The notes under the pieces are model-generated. The model had not been told where the DNA came from and did not search any database. It worked only from the letters and a program-made list of their open reading frames with translations. This document shows positions 59,756-64,000 of a stretch of 64,000 bases of DNA, in pieces; the first letter of the stretch is position 1; each line of letters opens with the position of its first letter. This DNA comes from UBA1731 sp964567665 (GTDB taxonomy: Bacteria > Verrucomicrobiota > Kiritimatiellia > RFP12 > UBA1067): positions 1-64,000 of the forward strand of contig CAZMNN010000005.1 of NCBI GenBank assembly GCA_964567665.1. Reading direction: 5' to 3'. The translations under genes and the position numbers were made by a program.

Positions 59756-61549
59756 ATGAAAACATTGAAGTCTATGCTTGCAGTGGCGACGGCTGTCGGC
59801 CTTGCCACCGCAGTTCAGGCCGTGCAAGACAAGTACGTATCTACCGGCTTTGAAAAGCTGGATCAGGGAGACCCGGTGACGACGGGAGTTAAGGATAACA
59901 GCAATGGCGATTCTTACTTCTATTTTGCCGGTAGCAATGACGATGACAATGAATCGACAATTGTCGCTTTTGAGGACAATGGATCGCCTGTAGCACGTCC
60001 GAAAGGTGTGTCACGATTCACTGATGCCGACAGTACGGCCAGGACAAATGCATTGCAGGTCAGCACGGGTACCGATCCTCTCCTTCGCACTTTCCTTCCA
60101 GCTCCGATTAGCAACAGCGGAACTCTTTCACAATCTCCGATTGAGGAGGTGACGTACATTGATACATTGGTTCAATTCACCGTCACTCCGTCAACGGACA
60201 ATGTGACTCCAGGTGAAGATGACAAGTTGATGATCTATCTCAAAGAAAGCATAGTGTCCAACAATACTGATGTTGCGTCCGATGGCACTGATGCTGAAAG
60301 TGGTGAACCTGCCAGTACTCCACCGGTAACCAACCTTGTGGTGCTTGCCGGTTTTCATGGTGCGGAAGGTGTGGTTTCTTACGAATACAATGTCATGAAT
60401 CCTGGACTTTCGGTTGTTCCCGGAAAGTGGTATCGCCTTACCGTAAAGGTAATACCCGATGTCACGCTTTATGTTGATGAAGAAACTAAGGAATACGCCC
60501 ATGCCGATTTAAGCCATGTAGGGTTCTCCGTCTATATCGATGGCATTCAGTGCGTATTTGACAAGATGATTTACGATGAGACGATAGAGACGGAGGATGC
60601 TCCAGGTTATCTGTATATTGATTCCGTGTACAACAGTGAAGCGAATGGAGCGCAGATTGATAATAAGGCGATATTGCTCTCATTGCTCGCTGAAAATGGT
60701 AAAAGCTTGAACGATTCTAACCAGCCTGTGCTTTACGCTGTAGGTTTTGCCGGTGAAGGCATGGTGGACGATTTGGTGTATACCACGTCAGATCCTTTCG
60801 CATCAACGGTTGATTTCACGCTTGCTTTCGGTGCCGACAATACGATTTCAAGTGTTGAATATACGGTTGGTGAAACGGTGGGCACCATACAGAACCGGAC
60901 ATTTGAGGATGTTGTGGTTGGTTCGCTTGTGGAAATCAAAGACATTGGATTCGCTGATGGCTACGAGTTTGACAAATTTACCCTTGCAGGGGTGACGCAG
61001 GAGGCTACGACGACAGATGGATCTGTTGCGACGTTTAAGATCAATGATGATGCGACAGGTAATGTCAGCCTCACGATTGTGGCGAAGGAAAAGGCCGCTA
61101 CGTATCCGACATATGTCGATACAAATGACACGACCAGCGCGAGCAAATATGTTGCATGGTTAGAGGATGTCAGCGGTATTGCCGCAGGCGGGGATGCCTC
61201 TGCATATGAGAAGCAGTTCCTCTTGAATCAGGCGATCAGCAAGGCAATCGCCGACAATGCGCTTGTCATCAAGTCCATCACGGAGAACGCGAACGGCGGC
61301 TGGGATATCGTCATCGGCTGCTCGGTTGAGGGTGTTGGTCTCTCGACCACTGAAGGTGAAAATGCACAGGTTTGCAACGGCTACCTCGCGGTCAGCTACA
61401 CTTCGGATCTCTCCGGCACCTGGACGACGGAGAACATCAATGTCACGGCTGGCACCGAGAACGGTACGGTCAAGGTGAACGTCAACAAGAGTGGTGCGAA
61501 GTTCATGAAGGTTTCGCTCAAGGCGGCGAAGGAGCCTACGCAGGAGTAA
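59756..61549 (+). CDS. Large acidic secreted protein of unknown function
   Basis: 597 residues with a Sec signal peptide (LKSMLAVATAVGLATAVQA). The mature protein is rich in Asp, Thr, Val and Ser, almost without Cys, and reads as beta-sandwich modules: about 25-350 resembles a concanavalin-like or carbohydrate-binding layout (FEKLDQGD..., PGKWYRLTVKVIPDVTLYVD, GFSVYIDGIQC), then a module of about 80 residues with GYEFDKFTLAGVT, and a C-terminal part (WDIVIGCSVEG, GYLAVSYTSDLSGTW, NKSGAKFMKVSLK). The C-terminal FMKVSLK-type end is common in secreted proteins of this kind of genome, from memory. Base use from about 59900 to 61200 is visibly more AT-rich than the neighbours. Candidate type II or surface substrate; not recognised further. 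Confidence 0.75.
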   Translation: MKTLKSMLAVATAVGLATAVQAVQDKYVSTGFEKLDQGDPVTTGVKDNSNGDSYFYFAGSNDDDNESTIVAFEDNGSPVARPKGVSRFTDADSTARTNALQVSTGTDPLLRTFLPAPISNSGTLSQSPIEEVTYIDTLVQFTVTPSTDNVTPGEDDKLMIYLKESIVSNNTDVASDGTDAESGEPASTPPVTNLVVLAGFHGAEGVVSYEYNVMNPGLSVVPGKWYRLTVKVIPDVTLYVDEETKEYAHADLSHVGFSVYIDGIQCVFDKMIYDETIETEDAPGYLYIDSVYNSEANGAQIDNKAILLSLLAENGKSLNDSNQPVLYAVGFAGEGMVDDLVYTTSDPFASTVDFTLAFGADNTISSVEYTVGETVGTIQNRTFEDVVVGSLVEIKDIGFADGYEFDKFTLAGVTQEATTTDGSVATFKINDDATGNVSLTIVAKEKAATYPTYVDTNDTTSASKYVAWLEDVSGIAAGGDASAYEKQFLLNQAISKAIADNALVIKSITENANGGWDIVIGCSVEGVGLSTTEGENAQVCNGYLAVSYTSDLSGTWTTENINVTAGTENGTVKVNVNKSGAKFMKVSLKAAKEPTQE

Positions 61550-61594
61550 AGGTTTGAAATAGAACCTGCTGTCGGCGGGAATGTCGCCGCAGCG

Positions 61595-61637
61595 AAGCGG
61601 GAGCCGGATGCCATCATGGCGTTCGGCTTCCGCTTTT
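61595..61637 (+). terminator. Terminator after the secreted protein
   Basis: AAGCGGGAGCCGGATGCC and GGCGTTCGGCTTCCGCTT pair over about 17 bp with a few G-U pairs and an ATCAT loop, followed by TTTT. It directly abuts the next promoter -10 region. Confidence 0.75.
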
Positions 61638-61645
61638 GATATAAT
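61637..61645 (+). promoter_or_regulatory. Extended -10 promoter for GH16 gene
   Basis: TGA plus TATAAT (61640-61645), immediately behind the terminator. The leader to the GH16 start is about 85-90 nt; no -35 is recognisable. Confidence 0.5.
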
Positions 61646-61737
61646 CCTGCACTGGATGTTGATGTGTTCGACATTCAGACGGGCATGGTGATTTGCGGAC
61701 AGATCAAGTCTGCAGAAAGGATGATGCAGGTATGGTG

Positions 61738-62763
61738 ATGATGGAAGTAAACGGCGGCGGAAACATGAACAGGTTTATGGTTGGCCTTGCGGTGGTTTTT
61801 TCATCTGCGATGCTGTTTGCCGCGAACGACGGGACGCAGGTTCTGCAGGCGTCAGGGAAGAAGCAGCAGGGAAAAGTCTACCGGGAGATAGCCGATCTGC
61901 CGGTCGTCTGCCGGTCTGAGGTGTCCGTACCGGGTGAGGAACCCTCGTTCTTGCCGAACGGGCGGGCATTCCGGCTTGTATGGCACGACGAGTTCGGCGG
62001 GACTTCCCTTGACACGACAAAGTGGGGCTACCGCACGAACTTCTGGGGACGCTCCGCGCACTGGTTCGCGAAGCCGGAGGATAACGCAGTCGAAGTGCGT
62101 GACGGACTTCTGCGCCTGAAGCTTGTCAAGCGTCCCGACGGGCAGTTCGTCTCGCCACAGTTGCAGACGGGTGAGCTGCTTTGGGACTTTCCGGCGGAGG
62201 CGAATCCGTCCGGATTCTGGCCGTTAGGCAAACGGGAGAAGCCGAAGTTCCTCAAGAAATACGGCTATTTCGAATGTCGCGCCCGTCTGCAGCAGCATCC
62301 CGGCTGGTGGAGTGCGTTCTGGATGCAGACCGAGGCTCAGGGCGCAACGCTCGATCCGGCGGTCTCCGGTATCGAGCACGACATCATGGAGTCGTTTGAC
62401 CCCGGCGAGGTTCTTCCGGCCTGTTTCCACTACAACGGCTACGGAGCGGACTACAAGGGCTTCCGCATACCCGACGTCGCGAAAAACGACGAAGCGATCC
62501 TGAAGGTGGACACCGAGACGTTCCACACATACGGCTTTCTCTGGACGCCTGAAGGCTATGAGGTGTACGTCGATGGCCGTCTGCGCGGGCGGAGCGCACG
62601 TGCCGTCTCGCACGTCCCGGAGTTCGTGCTGCTTACGACAGAGACGAAGTGGTACCGCAACGGGCGCATGACGGGGAAGGGCGTTCCGGAGCTTGAGGCC
62701 TCGGCAAAGGCCGGGGATGAATTTCTTGTGGACTATGTGCGCGTCTACGATCTCGTGCCGTGA
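61738..62763 (+). CDS. GH16 glycoside hydrolase (beta-glucanase/agarase-like)
   Basis: About 341 residues. Signal peptide with core FMVGLAVVFSSAMLFAAND. The GH16 jelly roll follows, with WHDEFGGTSLDTTKW, YGYFECRARLQ, and the catalytic E-x-D-x-x-E motif as E213, D215 and E218 in GIEHDIMES, the beta-bulge form seen in laminarinases and agarases. FHTYGFLWTPEGYEVYVDG is the usual later strand pair. Exported; it would cleave beta-1,3 or beta-1,4 linkages in a plant, fungal or algal polysaccharide. Several starts are possible (61732, 61738, 61741, 61765); AGG at 61728 suggests 61738. Confidence 0.87.
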   Translation: MMEVNGGGNMNRFMVGLAVVFSSAMLFAANDGTQVLQASGKKQQGKVYREIADLPVVCRSEVSVPGEEPSFLPNGRAFRLVWHDEFGGTSLDTTKWGYRTNFWGRSAHWFAKPEDNAVEVRDGLLRLKLVKRPDGQFVSPQLQTGELLWDFPAEANPSGFWPLGKREKPKFLKKYGYFECRARLQQHPGWWSAFWMQTEAQGATLDPAVSGIEHDIMESFDPGEVLPACFHYNGYGADYKGFRIPDVAKNDEAILKVDTETFHTYGFLWTPEGYEVYVDGRLRGRSARAVSHVPEFVLLTTETKWYRNGRMTGKGVPELEASAKAGDEFLVDYVRVYDLVP

Positions 62764-62861
62764 GGCTGTCCATCGTGCATATGGATTGCTGCGGTTCTGT
62801 TGACGCCGCAGACAGTTTGTCTCCCGAAATCCGCCGTTGATGTCGGCAGGCGGATGATATT

Positions 62862-62870
62862 TGGTATAAT
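62862..62870 (+). promoter_or_regulatory. Extended -10 promoter for gmd
   Basis: TGG plus TATAAT (62865-62870), 46 bp before ATG 62917; GAAGGA near 62902 is the ribosome-binding site. Confidence 0.55.
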
Positions 62871-62916
62871 GTCGCCAACAACAATCTCAAATGGCGCAAG
62901 TGAAGGAAATACGCAG

Positions 62917-63924
62917 ATGAAGAAAGCGTTGATCACCGGAATCACCGGACAGGACGGAAGCTATCTCGCAGAGCTGCTTCTTGAAAAGGGCTATGAGGTG
63001 CATGGCGTGATACGCCGTGCATCGACATTCAACACGCAGCGCATCGACGCCCTCTACCAGGATCCGCACGTCAACGGCGTGAAGATGTTCCTCCACTACG
63101 GCGACATGACGGATTCCAGCTGTCTTGTGAGGCTTGTGCATGAAATCAGACCGGACGAGGTGTACAACCTTGCGGCGCAGAGCCATGTGAGGGTGTCGTT
63201 CGACAGCCCGGAGTTCACCGGAGACGTGGATGCCCTCGGCACGATGCGGCTTCTTGAGGCGATCCGCGAGACGGGGCGGGAGAAGGCGATACGCTTCTAT
63301 CAGGCGTCCACATCGGAACTGTACGGCAAGGTGCAGGAGGTTCCGCAGCGTGAGACTACGCCGTTCTATCCGCGTTCGCCGTACGCCGTGGCGAAACTGT
63401 ATGCGTTCTGGGCGGTGAAGAACTACCGCGAGGCGTACGGCATGTTCACATCGAACGGCATTCTCTTCAACCACGAGTCCCCGCGTCGCGGAGAGACGTT
63501 CGTGACGCGCAAGATCACCCGCGCCGTCGGGCGCATCAAGTACGGTCTCCAGAGCGATCTTTACATGGGGAACATCAACGCCCTGCGCGACTGGGGATAC
63601 GCCGGCGACTACGTGGAGGGGATGTGGCGCATCCTTCAGCACGATTCGCCCGACGATTTCGTGCTTGCCACCGGCGAGATGCACACCGTGAAGGAGTTCC
63701 TTGAGGCTGCGTTCGGCCATGCCGGGCTTGACTGGGAGAAATACACGCACCACGATTCGCGCTACGACCGCCCGTCGGAGGTCGATCAGCTTCTCGGCGA
63801 TCCGACGAAAGCCCGTGAGACGCTCGGCTGGGAGCCGAAGGTCAAGTTCGACCAGCTGGTCAAGATGATGGTCGATGCCGATCTTGAACTTGCCCGCAAG
63901 GAGGCGGCGCTCGCAAATGCATAA
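62917..63924 (+). CDS. gmd: GDP-mannose 4,6-dehydratase
   Basis: 335 residues. SDR fold: TGITGQDGSYLAELLLEKGY at the N-terminus (cofactor loop), RRASTFNTQRID, AAQSHVRVSFD, and the catalytic Tyr-Lys pair in YAVAK. The C-terminal RPSEVDQLLGDPTKARETLGW is the standard Gmd ending. It converts GDP-mannose to GDP-4-keto-6-deoxymannose, the first step to GDP-L-fucose. An open stretch upstream to 62800 precedes the ATG; 62917 gives the canonical start. Overlaps the next gene by eight bases, which begins like GDP-L-fucose synthase. Confidence 0.95.
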   Translation: MKKALITGITGQDGSYLAELLLEKGYEVHGVIRRASTFNTQRIDALYQDPHVNGVKMFLHYGDMTDSSCLVRLVHEIRPDEVYNLAAQSHVRVSFDSPEFTGDVDALGTMRLLEAIRETGREKAIRFYQASTSELYGKVQEVPQRETTPFYPRSPYAVAKLYAFWAVKNYREAYGMFTSNGILFNHESPRRGETFVTRKITRAVGRIKYGLQSDLYMGNINALRDWGYAGDYVEGMWRILQHDSPDDFVLATGEMHTVKEFLEAAFGHAGLDWEKYTHHDSRYDRPSEVDQLLGDPTKARETLGWEPKVKFDQLVKMMVDADLELARKEAALANA

Positions 63925-64000
63925 GTCTGACAGAATCTACGTGGCCGGGCATCGCGGCATGGTCGGCAGCGCGGTGGTGCGCGCACTGAACGCGGCGGGT
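63917..64000 (+). CDS. GDP-L-fucose synthase, start of gene only
   Basis: The last 28 codons of the window encode MHKSDRIYVAGHRGMVGSAV..., the Rossmann start (VAGHRGMVGSA) of Fcl/WcaG. The gene overlaps gmd by eight bases and runs off the window. Together the two would make GDP-L-fucose for surface polysaccharide. Confidence 0.85.
   Translation, partial: MHKSDRIYVAGHRGMVGSAVVRALNAAG

Noticed and set aside
1..64000. CRISPR arrays, insertion sequences, att sites
   Set aside because: No regularly spaced repeats, transposase motifs or integrase genes were found anywhere in the window.

Overview
The window looks like a chromosomal segment of a Gram-negative polysaccharide-degrading bacterium of the PVC superphylum, most likely a Kiritimatiellota/Verrucomicrobiota-type gut or sediment lineage. 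Reasons: a diderm envelope set (BamA, Skp/OmpH, lipoproteins with clear lipoboxes), type II secretion genes scattered singly, repeated DUF1080 (3-keto-glycoside lyase/hydrolase) genes, a Tat-exported Gfo/Idh/MocA oxidoreductase, secreted GH127, GH2 and GH16 enzymes, and GatCAB. The phylum is inferred from gene content only. The sequence is GC-rich, so large antisense open frames are common and were ignored. No insertion sequence, prophage, CRISPR array or rRNA was seen.

Layout. 1-1890: LRR protein fragment and gspK. 1.9-9.4 kb: sugar block with GH127 beta-L-arabinofuranosidase, an MFS and an AEC transporter in overlapping order, then a GH2 beta-galactosidase. 9.4-15.3 kb: gatC, gatA, a type II secretin (gspD) inserted in the run, gatB, rsmD, ruvC. 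15.3-18.8 kb: DUF1080 lipoprotein, a HemC-CobA-HemD fusion, luxS. 19.2-24.1 kb: zinc ribbon, CDP-alcohol transferase, membrane/coiled-coil proteins, a tiny lipoprotein, RluA-type pseudouridine synthase, fabG. 24.1-31.2 kb: glgP, bamA, skp, an orphan ABC ATPase, dedA. 31.3-36.2 kb: BioW-BioF fusion, then HU and mutS on the minus strand. 36.3-44.7 kb: tandem DUF1080 lipoprotein, parB, M28 peptidase, secA, a PhoB/PhoR-like two-component pair. 44.9-49.3 kb: Gfo/Idh/MocA plus DUF1080 pair, tRNA-Pro, L-rhamnose isomerase. 49.4-55.1 kb: pseudopilin, priA, second tRNA-Pro, NtrB/NtrC-like pair. 55.2-59.5 kb, minus strand: HMA-like lipoprotein, DUF1846, NifU, gspE. 59.8-64 kb: large secreted protein, GH16, gmd and the start of a GDP-L-fucose synthase.

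How the genes fit together: secreted glycosidases release arabinose, galactose and beta-glucan fragments; rhaA handles rhamnose; the periplasmic oxidoreductase/DUF1080 pair suggests the oxidative 3-keto route of glycoside cleavage; Gmd and the Fcl fragment make GDP-L-fucose for surface glycans. Type II secretion (gspK, gspD, gspE, a pseudopilin) is a plausible export route for some of these enzymes.

Most notable points: a three-part HemC-CobA-HemD fusion whose HemC part lacks the whole cofactor-binding domain; a BioW-BioF fusion; a recurring TTGC-17-TGNTATAAT promoter type; and several genes (DUF1080 lipoprotein, mutS, gspE, nearly bioWF) whose -10 box lies so close to the start codon that their mRNAs should be leaderless. 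All of these come from reading the sequence; no database search or computation was run.
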